From a candidate division Zixibacteria bacterium SM23_73_2 (GTDB lineage Bacteria; Zixibacteria; MSB-5A5; SM23-73-2): a stretch of 41,964 nucleotides of DNA. Made by a program: the position numbers and the translations under genes. The stretch is from the NCBI GenBank assembly GCA_001304315.1, contig LJUW01000021.1:1-41964 (forward strand). Direction: 5' to 3'. Of the stretch, positions 24,879 through 33,656 are shown in pieces (position 1 is the stretch's first letter; the number at the start of each line of letters is the position of its first letter). The notes under the pieces were generated by a model, which was not told where the DNA came from, ran no database searches, and saw only the letters and a program-made list of their open reading frames with translations.

Positions 24879-27125
24879 TCACTCGCAGCAGTTCAACTCA
24901 AATCCTGGCTTGCCAAAATAAACATTGGATATTATTATCGCATCTCCCAGATTAATTAGCTCGTCGCAATTCACATCCGAAGGCCAGGGAGTGATCTCGC
25001 AGGGCTTTCCAAAATAATAGTTTGACAGGCAGATGGGGTCCGAGAGATTCACCTCGCCGTCATCGTTTACATCCCCGCAAATATGAGGGGAAAGCACGTT
25101 TACTCCTCCGTATACAAATTCCGGAATCAAGCTGTTGAGATTAGGCTGGTATTTAAAAAATCTCAGATGTTGATTAGGTTCAAGAAAAGAGGTGTCTATT
25201 TTCACAAATCCTTGCTCAGCTCCAGCTTTAACATGCCCCCACAGATAGCCTGAAATCCCAGTTCCTGGAGCCAGTGTATCAACACCTTCAAGCGAGAATA
25301 AGCTGTAAATCAGAAAACCGGAACTTCCCTCACAGATATAATTAGGATTATCGAAAAACTTCCCTTCGCCTCTGGTTCCTTGGTATACAATGGAGTCGAT
25401 TACCACCCTGGTGGTATCCTCGATTGTTAGAGGTATGTTCAGGACAATCGACTCATCATTAAATATGTTTAAAGGAATTACAAAATCATCTCCTGGTGCA
25501 GCTTCCACAGAGTCAACTCTCAGGGTGTCTCTTACTCCTGGATCTAAGAAGGTTTCAGGATAGGAGCAGTACGGGAAAAGCGTGTCGAAATATGGAGATC
25601 CAAACCACCAATAACACATACCAATCGCATCAGCAAAATCAACCTCACAATTTCCGTTAACGTCTCCCGAGAGAGGACAAACTGGTTCCGGATGACAGTG
25701 GTATAGATAGTGTATCAAATCCATTATATCCCCACTACCTGTCACTATTCCATCGTTGTCCACATCTCCGGGGAGAAGGCAGCTGTCCGTTTGCACATAT
25801 TTAATGGTAGCATAGTCATAACCTGTCCCACTTCCAAAACTCTCTCCAGTTACATAGACATTGCCAGAATCATCCACGGCTATGGCGTGAGCCCCATCCC
25901 AATCATCTCCAGGTCCGTTGTAGTTTCTCACCCAAGCCATGTCTCCATCAGGATTATACTTTATGGTGACGTAATCACCGTCTGTCGGATTACCACAACT
26001 ATGTCCGGTTACATAGACATAGCTGGAGTCATCAATAACCATCGAAGGGGGTCTCGTACCATCTGTAGGTCCGTAGTAACTTCTAATCCAGACAGTATCT
26101 CCATTCGGATAATACTTTATGGTGGTATAGTTGTCATATGGCACACCACCCGAACAATACCCCGTCACATAGACATATTCGGAATCATCTACTGCTATGG
26201 CACCTGCGTCATCAAAATCGTTTTCTGGTCCGTTGTATCTTCTTACCCAGACGGTATCTCCGTTAGGATAATATTTTATGGTGATATAGTCAGTTTGTGC
26301 CTCCTCGTCAACCCAGCTATGTCCAGTAATATAGACATATCCCGAATCATCAACTGCTATTGCGCGAGCACGGTCATAAGCACCTCCTGGCCCATTATAT
26401 CTCCTCACCCATGCAGTATCTCCATTGGGATAATACTTTATGGTAGCACAGTCATCAGAATGTGTTGAGTCACAACTGGTTCCAGTCACATATACGTAAC
26501 CAGAATCATCTACCGTTATATCCTCAGCTTGATCCCCACCGTTATACGGATCGTCGTATCTTCTCACCCAAACAGTATCTCCATTGGGATAATACTTTAT
26601 AGTGGCGTAGTCATCATATGTTTCACCTCCCCAACTTGTTCCAGTCACGTAAACGTAACCGGAATCGTCAACAGCTATAGCTCGAGCTTGATCCCACATA
26701 TCTTCTTGTCCGTAATACCTTCTTACCCAGACTGTATCTCCATTGGGATAATATTTTATTGTTGCGTAATCTTGATATATACTACTTCCGACACTGCCTC
26801 CTGTCACATATACATAGCCAGAATCATCTACCGTTATATCCTCAGCAAAATCCCAACCGTTTGCCAGTCCATTGTATGTCCTAACCCAAGCTGTGTCTCC
26901 ATTAGGATAATACTTTATGGTAACATAATCAGAGTATGTCCCAATGCCGTTACTCTCTCCGGTCACATAGACATTGCCAGAATCATCCACCGCTATGGCA
27001 TAAGCACCATCATAGCTGTCTCCAGATCCGTTGTATATCCTCACCCAGGCTGTGCCTACTGATTGACCCGAGGCAGGGATGCTGGTTAATAACAGAATCC
27101 CTAAAATAAAAAGTTTTTTGGTCAT
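24879..27125 (-). CDS. Secreted beta-propeller (SBBP) repeat protein with dockerin and cohesin-like domains
   Basis: A 748-residue exported protein with a signal peptide ending near PASGQS (residue 21). Residues 31-455 are eight repeats of about 53 residues with the core VDDSGYVYVTG, then DYATIKYYPNGDTVWVR, the SBBP/YVTN type that folds as a propeller. At about 455-530 comes a dockerin-like pair (GDVDNDGIVTGSGD, GDVNGNCEVDFADA). A cohesin-like beta domain spans about 545-680 (VDSVEAAPGDDFVIPLNIFN), and a final dockerin repeat pair closes the protein (GDVNDDGEVNLSDP, SDVNCDELINLGDA). The Asp/Asn loops bind calcium. Such modules are common in uncultured FCB-like phyla outside cellulosomes. A strong AAGGAGG and a promoter at 27192-27219 serve it. 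The ligand is unknown. Confidence 0.88.
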   Translation of the reverse strand: MTKKLFILGILLLTSIPASGQSVGTAWVRIYNGSGDSYDGAYAIAVDDSGNVYVTGESNGIGTYSDYVTIKYYPNGDTAWVRTYNGLANGWDFAEDITVDDSGYVYVTGGSVGSSIYQDYATIKYYPNGDTVWVRRYYGQEDMWDQARAIAVDDSGYVYVTGTSWGGETYDDYATIKYYPNGDTVWVRRYDDPYNGGDQAEDITVDDSGYVYVTGTSCDSTHSDDCATIKYYPNGDTAWVRRYNGPGGAYDRARAIAVDDSGYVYITGHSWVDEEAQTDYITIKYYPNGDTVWVRRYNGPENDFDDAGAIAVDDSEYVYVTGYCSGGVPYDNYTTIKYYPNGDTVWIRSYYGPTDGTRPPSMVIDDSSYVYVTGHSCGNPTDGDYVTIKYNPDGDMAWVRNYNGPGDDWDGAHAIAVDDSGNVYVTGESFGSGTGYDYATIKYVQTDSCLLPGDVDNDGIVTGSGDIMDLIHYLYHCHPEPVCPLSGDVNGNCEVDFADAIGMCYWWFGSPYFDTLFPYCSYPETFLDPGVRDTLRVDSVEAAPGDDFVIPLNIFNDESIVLNIPLTIEDTTRVVIDSIVYQGTRGEGKFFDNPNYICEGSSGFLIYSLFSLEGVDTLAPGTGISGYLWGHVKAGAEQGFVKIDTSFLEPNQHLRFFKYQPNLNSLIPEFVYGGVNVLSPHICGDVNDDGEVNLSDPICLSNYYFGKPCEITPWPSDVNCDELINLGDAIIISNVYFGKPGFELNCCE
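25790..27035 (-). repeat. Eight in-frame repeats of about 159 bp encoding the propeller blades
   Basis: The DNA of the SBBP region is itself repetitive. The stretch encoding IKYYPNGDT recurs nearly unchanged in most units, as does that encoding VDDSGYVYVTG. The last unit (nearest 25790) is incomplete and breaks into KYVQTDSC. Close similarity at the DNA level suggests recent duplication and makes copy number prone to change or to assembly collapse. Confidence 0.85.
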
Positions 27126-27191
27126 TTTTACCTCCTTATGGCAGGTAACAGATTATAAATTTATCCGGCAATAATTTGTTTAATTTATAAA

Positions 27192-27219
27192 AATATAAAA
27201 TGAAAACCAGAAAAGTCAA
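27192..27219 (-). promoter_or_regulatory. Sigma70-type promoter for the propeller/dockerin gene
   Basis: On the minus strand TTGACT (27214-27219) and TATATT (27192-27197) are 16 bases apart. The expected leader is about 60 bases and ends in AAGGAGG before the ATG at 27125. Confidence 0.55.
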
Positions 27220-27315
27220 AGATAAATTTCAGGTAAGTCCCTGACATTAATAATACTGTTTTGAGCTTTTCAGAATAAGATTAAGAAAAAGAATTCAAGC
27301 TGAAGTCAGAAAATT

Positions 27316-28110
27316 TCATTGATCTTTAATATTCCCTGCCATCTGATAAAGTATTATCCCGCAGGCAACTGCTGCGTTCAATGACTCGGCTTTGCCATAA
27401 ATAGGAATCCTCACCCTTTCATCAGCTAAACTCAAAATCTCTTTAGAGATACCCTCTGACTCACTTCCGATGATAAGACATGCCTTGCTTGAATAATCTA
27501 TCTGATCATAAAATTTCCCCTCTTTTACATCCGCAGCATAAATCTTAAAACCATTTTTTTTTAAAAGTGGTAAAACATTCTCCAAATTCACTTCCTCGAT
27601 GATAGGAAGATGAAAAATCGAGCCCATAGTCGAACGGAGTACTTTTGGATTATGCAACTCAACACAATCTTTTGAGAAAAAAACGCAATCCACCCCTGCT
27701 GTATCCGCAGTTCTCAAAATAGTCCCTGAATTTCCCGGCTCTTTTATCGAATCCAGAGCTAAAACGAACTTTTTGTTCTTTAAAAAACCCTCATCCAAAG
27801 AAAATATTTTCATTTGAGCTATTGCAACAATCCCCTGAGACATAACCGTATCCGAAAGCTTTTTAATATCTTCATTTTTCACTTGAACTATTTCAACTTT
27901 CTTCTTTCCGAAATCATCAAGAAGCTTTCCCCCGTCTTTTGATTTTGAAAAGCTCAGGGTATAAAGTATAAGCTCTGCTTTATGAGAAGAATTAAAAAGC
28001 TCCTCACAAAATCTTTTCCCCTCGACTAAAAATCTTTTTTGCTCTTTCCTCCCCTTTTTAGTCTTAAGCTTGGCAAGTTCTTTAAGTTTGTTTTTTGAAA
28101 ATATTATCAT
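27316..28110 (-). CDS. SpoU/TrmH-family RNA 2'-O-methyltransferase
   Basis: A SPOUT-fold methyltransferase with the SpoU substrate-binding N-terminus (ELAKLKTKKGRKEQKRFLVE, about 8-27) and the three trefoil-knot motifs: EPGNSGTILRTADTAGVD (motif 1, about 121-138), CLIIGSESEGIS (motif 2, about 211) and IPIYGKAESLNAAVACGI (motif 3, about 230). It methylates a ribose in rRNA or tRNA, and the target is not readable. I prefer the ATG at 28110 because homology begins right behind it; in-frame ATG 28149 and TTG 28176 are also open. None has a good ribosome site, so the start is uncertain. It diverges from the patatin gene at 28216. Confidence 0.87.
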   Translation of the reverse strand: MIIFSKNKLKELAKLKTKKGRKEQKRFLVEGKRFCEELFNSSHKAELILYTLSFSKSKDGGKLLDDFGKKKVEIVQVKNEDIKKLSDTVMSQGIVAIAQMKIFSLDEGFLKNKKFVLALDSIKEPGNSGTILRTADTAGVDCVFFSKDCVELHNPKVLRSTMGSIFHLPIIEEVNLENVLPLLKKNGFKIYAADVKEGKFYDQIDYSSKACLIIGSESEGISKEILSLADERVRIPIYGKAESLNAAVACGIILYQMAGNIKDQ

Positions 28111-28215
28111 AAAACGGTTGAATTTTTTTCGAAAAATCTGTTCATTCATATTAAGATATTTCTTGTTGCAATTCAAGGAGAAAAATATTAATTTGAGTTA
28201 ACTCCGATTTAGGTT

Positions 28216-30840
28216 ATGAGGCTTTTAAAAAACAAATACATATGGTTTCAAACAGTTTTTTTTATCCTTTTTGTCTTTCAGGCTCAAGCACAGGAAAAAA
28301 TCATAAGGATAGATTATCCCTCTCAACCAGCTACCGAATCCTTTGTCTCCACTGAACCACAAAGACCAAAAATAGGCTTGGCTCTATCCGGTGGAGGTGC
28401 CAGGGGGTTTGCCCAGATAGGGATACTCAAGGTTTTCGAAAAGGAGAATATTCCCATAGATTATATAGCTGGAACCAGCATGGGTGGTATAATCGGCGGA
28501 CTGTATGCTTCAGGTTACTCCGCATCCGATCTGGAAAGAATAGCCCAGGAAGTTGAGTGGTCCAACCTTTTATCTGATACCCCTCCTCGGCTCTCACTTT
28601 TTCTTACTCAGAGGGAGGAAAGGGAAGGTGCTTTGTTTGAGATCAGATTCGATGGATTGACGCCATATATTCCGAAGGCTTTAACCTCCGGACAGAAAAT
28701 ATCCAACCTTTTGACCAACCTGACCATGAGGGCAAACCTTTTGGCTCGCTCCGATTTCGAGAACTTGAAAATTCCTTTCAGGGCAGTTACAACCGACCTG
28801 GTGACCGGATCTGAGGTTGTGTTAAAATCGGGGGACCTGTCCGAAGCGATGAGAGCAACCATGGCAGTTCCATTGGCTCTCTCACCGGTGGAAAAAGAGG
28901 GGATGCTTTTAGTTGACGGGGGACTGGTCGACCCTGTTCCGGTGGAGGTGGTAAAGGAGATGGGGGCGGATATCGTGGTGGCAATCAATACCTCCTCTGA
29001 GCTTTTACCCTCGGACAAGATAAAAAATCCCTTTGACATAGCCAATCAAGCAACCAGCATAATGTCTCTGGAGAAGAAAAACCAGCAGCTGAAAAAAGCG
29101 GATTTGGTGATCTCCCCTGAGCTTTCACAATTTTCCTCAATAGATTTCAACAGGGCGGATACCCTGATAAAAATCGGGGAAACAGAAGCTTTGAAAGCCA
29201 TAAAAGAGTTGAAAAAAAGTATGGAGAAAATATCACAGGTAAAAGATGAACCGGACTTTTTTTTCATCCAGAAGGTGAGTTTTTCCGGAAACAGAGAAGA
29301 TAAAACGGAGTACTTAAGCCGGTTAACTCAGGTCAAGGAGAATAGCTTCACCTCAAATAAAAATATAGAAAACGACTTAAAAAAGCTTTATTCCAGTGGA
29401 AATTTCCAAAGGGTTTCCGCTGAGCTTTCTCAAAAAAGTGACCTCTATTCTCTGAACTACCAACTGAAAGAAAATCCTAAGGTAGAAAAAGTAGTATTTG
29501 AAAACAACACCATTTATCCAGATACAGTTCTAAAAGACATCATTTCCTTATCTTCAGGAAATATTTTCAACTCAAAAAAACTGGAGAATGACCTAAAGGT
29601 AATTAGAGATCTCTATCAAAAAGATGGATACAGTCTAATCGATTTCGACACTATACATTATGATCCCTCTACCAGAAAATTAACTTTTGCCCTGGATGAG
29701 GGAATCATCTCTGATATCAAAATCGAGGGGAACAAAAGAACCAAATCATGGGTAATAAGAAGAAATTTCCCTCAGAAAGCTGGCCAGCCCTACAATTCCA
29801 AAAAGATAAATCAGGGCCTTTCCAATATCTATGGAACCGGGCTTTTTGAGAAGGTTTTGTTGAGCATCGAAAAAAATGCTTCAGGCAACGTGCTCAAGAT
29901 AAAGATCACCGAGAAGATATTCGATTTCGTCAGGGCGGGAGCTCACTATAAAGATGAGTACAAAAACGAGGGATTTTTACAATTTGTCGATTCCAATATC
30001 CTGGGGATAGGAAACGAGATTTTTACCCATTTCCAATACGGGGATAAAAGACAAAGATACAGTTTAAACTTCAAGGCTGACCGGATTATGAAAACCTATC
30101 TTACCTACAAGCTCAAGCTCTATCACACCTGGGATAAAAAAAACCTTTATGAAAGGTATGAGATAAAAGAGAGCTTTACCCAGAAAAAAACCGGTGTGCA
30201 TTTCTCCTTCGGACAGCACATAAAAAGGCTGGGAATGGCATCTCTGGAGGGGAAATACGAAAGGGCTAAAATCCATCCTGAGGGATCGAACGCATATGAG
30301 AACTACAACCTGGGCATCATTATCTTCAGATCATTAGTTGATACTTTCGATAAATATCCTTTCCCCGACGAGGGTAAATATCACCACTTTTATTTTGAGA
30401 TAGTGGGGAAATACTTAGGAGGTGATAAGGATTACAGAAAGGGATTCTCCTCTTTGGAATCATACTTCCCCTTATCCGAAAGATTGAATTTCCACCCCAA
30501 GGTTGCCTTTGGCTTATCCAACGGTCTTCCCTTATCCGAGAAATTCACCCTGGGCGGAAAACAAAATTTCTACGGTTTTCTCTCCGAGGAGCTGAAGGGG
30601 GATAAGCTTTTCTACTTTAATCTGGGCTTGAGATTTAAATTCCCTTACAAGATTTATCTCACCTTAAGATATGATTCCGGGAATGTCTGGTCTAATACCG
30701 AACAGATAAAGCTGAAAAATCTAAAGCAAGGGATAGGTGGAGGGATTGCTGTTTTAACTCCCCTGGGACCTGTTCAGTTCGATTACGGGGTAGCTGAGAA
30801 GACCAACAGGTTTTATTTTAATTTGGGATTTGACTTTTAA
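28216..30840 (+). CDS. Patatin-like phospholipase fused to POTRA domains and a BamA-type barrel
   Basis: An 874-residue outer membrane protein with a signal peptide ending near AQAQEK (residue 28). The patatin domain (about 50-330) has the oxyanion motif LSGGGARGF (about 57), the nucleophile elbow GTSMGG (about 86) and the catalytic Asp in VDGGLVDPVPV (about 233). Three POTRA-like repeats follow (about 345-580: IQKVSFSGNR, VEKVVFENN, ISDIKIEGNKRTK). A 16-strand type barrel (about 585-874) ends in NLGFDF with a terminal Phe. This is the layout of PlpD-like type Vd autotransporters, though those usually have one POTRA domain, so three is notable. It is expected to hydrolyse phospholipids, at the surface or in the periplasm. 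It is divergent from the RNA methyltransferase gene and probably cotranscribed with the transporter that follows. Confidence 0.92.
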   Translation: MRLLKNKYIWFQTVFFILFVFQAQAQEKIIRIDYPSQPATESFVSTEPQRPKIGLALSGGGARGFAQIGILKVFEKENIPIDYIAGTSMGGIIGGLYASGYSASDLERIAQEVEWSNLLSDTPPRLSLFLTQREEREGALFEIRFDGLTPYIPKALTSGQKISNLLTNLTMRANLLARSDFENLKIPFRAVTTDLVTGSEVVLKSGDLSEAMRATMAVPLALSPVEKEGMLLVDGGLVDPVPVEVVKEMGADIVVAINTSSELLPSDKIKNPFDIANQATSIMSLEKKNQQLKKADLVISPELSQFSSIDFNRADTLIKIGETEALKAIKELKKSMEKISQVKDEPDFFFIQKVSFSGNREDKTEYLSRLTQVKENSFTSNKNIENDLKKLYSSGNFQRVSAELSQKSDLYSLNYQLKENPKVEKVVFENNTIYPDTVLKDIISLSSGNIFNSKKLENDLKVIRDLYQKDGYSLIDFDTIHYDPSTRKLTFALDEGIISDIKIEGNKRTKSWVIRRNFPQKAGQPYNSKKINQGLSNIYGTGLFEKVLLSIEKNASGNVLKIKITEKIFDFVRAGAHYKDEYKNEGFLQFVDSNILGIGNEIFTHFQYGDKRQRYSLNFKADRIMKTYLTYKLKLYHTWDKKNLYERYEIKESFTQKKTGVHFSFGQHIKRLGMASLEGKYERAKIHPEGSNAYENYNLGIIIFRSLVDTFDKYPFPDEGKYHHFYFEIVGKYLGGDKDYRKGFSSLESYFPLSERLNFHPKVAFGLSNGLPLSEKFTLGGKQNFYGFLSEELKGDKLFYFNLGLRFKFPYKIYLTLRYDSGNVWSNTEQIKLKNLKQGIGGGIAVLTPLGPVQFDYGVAEKTNRFYFNLGFDF

Positions 30841-30936
30841 AGTTTTTTACCCTTTAATCATATACTTCGGGAATTGGAATTCTCGAAGCTAAAAAGGATC
30901 GTAGTTGCCCAAAAAAGCTATATTAGGTTCTTCGAT

Positions 30937-32163
30937 ATGCCAGAAAATCAATTTCAAATCAAAGACTCTCAGGTAAAAAAGAATCTTAATTGGCACCTAT
31001 TACGATTTCTAAGATTAAACCAAAGAACCAGAGAAGAGCTAAAACAAAAGCTCGAAGATCTCTATCTGGGTTACTGGAAGGTCAATGAAAAACTTTTAGA
31101 CGATTATTTGAATCGGCTTGCACAGGAGGGTTTGATTAAGCGTTCGGAGATATACCAGATAACCGAAAAAGGTCTGGATGCTATAGGCGAAAAAGAAAAA
31201 GAAATCGAAAGATACCATGCTCATCTCTCCAAGGAAGCATGCGCTGCTTATTCCTTGTGGGGAAACGTTGGACTATCCGCTCTGGAATTCTTTGTCGGCT
31301 TCCTCTCCGGAAGCATCGGACTTATTGCCGATGCTGTGCATACCGCTATTGACATAGTTGCTTCAGCCATCACCTGGATAGGGATAAAAATAAATAAAGA
31401 GGCCCAGGCCGCCCTTATCGGGGGGATAATCCTATGCGGCATCGGTGCCTACATCGCCTTTGAATCGGTAACCAAAGTCTTCAAGCCGGCTGAGGTACAT
31501 TTTCAGGCAGTAGCTTTGATCACCATAGTGATCAACATAGCTGTCAACGCTTATTTCTCATTCTACAAATTCTACGTGGGGGGCAAAACCAGAAGCATAT
31601 CTCTGATAGCAGATGCCTATCATACCAAAACGGACATCTGGTCATCGGTTGCGGTTCTGGTCGGACTTTTAGGAGCCACCTTTGGATTTTTTGTGCTGGA
31701 TGCCCTTGCCGGTGCTGTGGTATCATTTTTTATCATCTTGGGAGGCTATGAGTTAATCAGAGAATCGAGCAAGGTGATGCACGGAGAGGATCCCAAATTG
31801 GAAAAGTTCTCCAAATTTCTTGAAAGCCATCTTAAGATTTTACCTCATCGCGGGGTTTTTGTAAGTCTATGGCTTTTTAACTTGCAGGAGATGACCCAGG
31901 AAGAAAATCTGAAGCGGATTAAAAAAGGTTTTGGCAAGCATTTCCCGGTAAAGCTTGAGGATAAAGATTACAGAAGTATATATAAAAAATTGGAAAGCGA
32001 AGAACTGGTTGAAAAGACATCGGAGGGTGAACTAAGTGTTACTGATAAAGGAAAAAAGGAATTAAAGATTCTTGCAAAGGAGCAACCTGCTTACCTCCCC
32101 TGGCTTCACCGTGAAGTCGCATTAAGCCCCAGAAAAATCGATTGGTTTGTCGAGGGATTATAG
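30937..32163 (+). CDS. Cation diffusion facilitator with N- and C-terminal winged-helix-like domains
   Basis: A 408-residue protein counted from the ATG at 30937; a TTG 21 codons upstream (30874) is possible. Residues about 10-85 look like a winged helix (LLRFLRLNQRTREELKQKL, then YLNRLAQEGLIKRSEIYQIT, ending TEKG). The central part (about 100-285) is a six-helix cation efflux transporter with both metal-site motifs, ADAVHTAIDIVAS and ADAYHTKTDIWSS (HxxxD type). The usual ferredoxin-like C-terminal metal domain is not visible. In its place residues about 295-390 again look like a winged helix (YKKLESEELVEKTSEGELSV, then TDKGKKEL). It probably exports Zn, Mn or Fe. It follows the patatin gene by 96 bases. 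Confidence 0.85.
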   Translation: MPENQFQIKDSQVKKNLNWHLLRFLRLNQRTREELKQKLEDLYLGYWKVNEKLLDDYLNRLAQEGLIKRSEIYQITEKGLDAIGEKEKEIERYHAHLSKEACAAYSLWGNVGLSALEFFVGFLSGSIGLIADAVHTAIDIVASAITWIGIKINKEAQAALIGGIILCGIGAYIAFESVTKVFKPAEVHFQAVALITIVINIAVNAYFSFYKFYVGGKTRSISLIADAYHTKTDIWSSVAVLVGLLGATFGFFVLDALAGAVVSFFIILGGYELIRESSKVMHGEDPKLEKFSKFLESHLKILPHRGVFVSLWLFNLQEMTQEENLKRIKKGFGKHFPVKLEDKDYRSIYKKLESEELVEKTSEGELSVTDKGKKELKILAKEQPAYLPWLHREVALSPRKIDWFVEGL

Positions 32164-32254
32164 AGTGGTTGTAAGAGACAAGAAAAGAACTCAAGTATGT
32201 AAGTGTTGAAGTAAAGAGTTAGTCGATAGTGTTAGAAGTTTAGGAGGAAAAAAT

Positions 32255-33049
32255 ATGTCGAAAGATAAATCAAAAGATACGGAAAGTGTAAAAAATGGGT
32301 GGGACGAGCATGCTGAGACATATGACCGGTGGTACCAGGCCTTTGAGGGAGCCTGTGAAAACTACGTGGACTGGGAACTTTTGAAAAAATATCTTCCCAA
32401 AAATAAAGATGCAAAGATCCTGGATGCTGCTGGTGGAACCGGAAGAATTACCCTTCCTTTGGCAAAGATGGGATACTCAGTTACCCTTTGTGATATCTCT
32501 CCTGCAATGCTGAACGTTGCAAAGGAAAAAATGAAAAGAGAAGGAATGTTGGATAAAGTGGAGATCTCAGAGTGCGATGTCCAAAAGCTTGATTTCCCGG
32601 ACGAGAGTTTCGATTTCGTGCTCTGCTGGGATGGGATGTTCGAGGCTGCAAAAGAGCTGATAAGGGTGATAAAGAAAAAAGGTAAAGTCTCGATATTTTT
32701 GATGAACAAATGCGGTGCAGCTATTAGTCAGTTTAGAGAGAATCCGGATTCTGCTCTAACTTTACTTAAATCAGAATCAGCTTATATTCACCATGATGAG
32801 GAGAAGCACAAAGCTTTGAGCCCAGAAGAAGCAAAAGAGTACTTCGAGAAAGAAGGAGTTAAGGTTTTTGAGATATACGCTGTATGCGGTATGCTGGATT
32901 TTCTCTCTATACCGGAAGAGGTTTTAAAATCCATTGAGTGGGATGAGAAATTCTTCAAACAGACAACTGAAATACTTTTGAGACTGAGCAAAGAACCATC
33001 GGTTAAAGGATTGTCAAGACACCTGGTTTTATATGGGGAAAAAATTTAA
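32255..33049 (+). CDS. Class I SAM-dependent methyltransferase
   Basis: A 264-residue soluble protein. Motif I is ILDAAGGTGRITLPLA (about 52-67), the acidic ribose-binding residue is in VTLCDISPAML (about 73), and DFPDESFDFVLCWDG (about 112-126) is motif II-like, with the post-motif III region following (KKKGKVSIF). This is a UbiE/COQ5-like fold, but the substrate cannot be named. AGGAGG lies seven bases before the ATG. It is followed after 76 bases by a second methyltransferase. The 91 bases before it hold no clear promoter. Confidence 0.88.
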   Translation: MSKDKSKDTESVKNGWDEHAETYDRWYQAFEGACENYVDWELLKKYLPKNKDAKILDAAGGTGRITLPLAKMGYSVTLCDISPAMLNVAKEKMKREGMLDKVEISECDVQKLDFPDESFDFVLCWDGMFEAAKELIRVIKKKGKVSIFLMNKCGAAISQFRENPDSALTLLKSESAYIHHDEEKHKALSPEEAKEYFEKEGVKVFEIYAVCGMLDFLSIPEEVLKSIEWDEKFFKQTTEILLRLSKEPSVKGLSRHLVLYGEKI

Positions 33050-33125
33050 AAGAGGTGTGTAAATAAACAGTCAAGCTAAACACAGATATCATCACTCCAA
33101 TTTTGCTTTCTGGATAATAACTCTG

Positions 33126-33578
33126 ATGCACGATAATCCGCTTCTCCCCATTTTTAGAAATCCTTATAAACTTTTAAAAGCAGCTGGATTAAAACCAGAT
33201 CAAAAAGTGCTGGAGGTGGGATGCGGTCCCGGATTTTTCACCATCCCCGCAGCAAAAATAGTTGGTAGCAACGGATTAATTTATGCTGTGGACGTACATC
33301 CCCTTGCGATTAAAAGGGTACAGAGTAAAATCGAAAAAGAGGGAATAAAAAATGTGACTACAATGCTCGCAAACGCATCTGATACCGGATTGCCTGAGCA
33401 AAGCATTGATTTAAGCTTCGTTTTCGGACTTCGTTACATCGCTGGCGGATTGGAAAATCTATTAACAGAGATGCATCGCATCTTGAAACCTGAGGGTGTA
33501 CTTTCATTTGAAAAGACCAGAGGCTCAGAGGGAAAATTAATCAAAGAAGTTGAAGGAAAAGGATTTTCTTATTTGTAA
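33126..33578 (+). CDS. Short class I SAM-dependent methyltransferase, ends uncertain
   Basis: The 150-residue frame carries motif I as VLEVGCGPGFFTIPAA (about 30-45), the acidic loop IYAVDVHPLAIKRV (about 54-67), and SIDLSFVFGLRYI (about 98), then RILKPEGVLSFEK. The coding signal seems to begin before the ATG: the 21 in-frame codons upstream of it read KHRYHHSNFAFWIITL without a stop, and GAGG stands at 33053-33056, but no normal start codon is available there other than CTG next to the ATG. The C-terminus stops after GKGFSYL, some 15-25 residues earlier than relatives usually do. It may be a slightly damaged gene or use a rare start. Confidence 0.75.
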   Translation: MHDNPLLPIFRNPYKLLKAAGLKPDQKVLEVGCGPGFFTIPAAKIVGSNGLIYAVDVHPLAIKRVQSKIEKEGIKNVTTMLANASDTGLPEQSIDLSFVFGLRYIAGGLENLLTEMHRILKPEGVLSFEKTRGSEGKLIKEVEGKGFSYL

Positions 33579-33656
33579 AGTAAAAATTATTGAAGGATAA
33601 AACTCTAAGTTAAAAGGAGGAATAAACAGAAAAGTTAAATAATGGAGGTAGAAGAT

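Noticed and set aside
25710-26468. Long plus-strand frame opposite the propeller repeats
   Set aside because: It mirrors the repeat structure of the SBBP gene and has no independent support.
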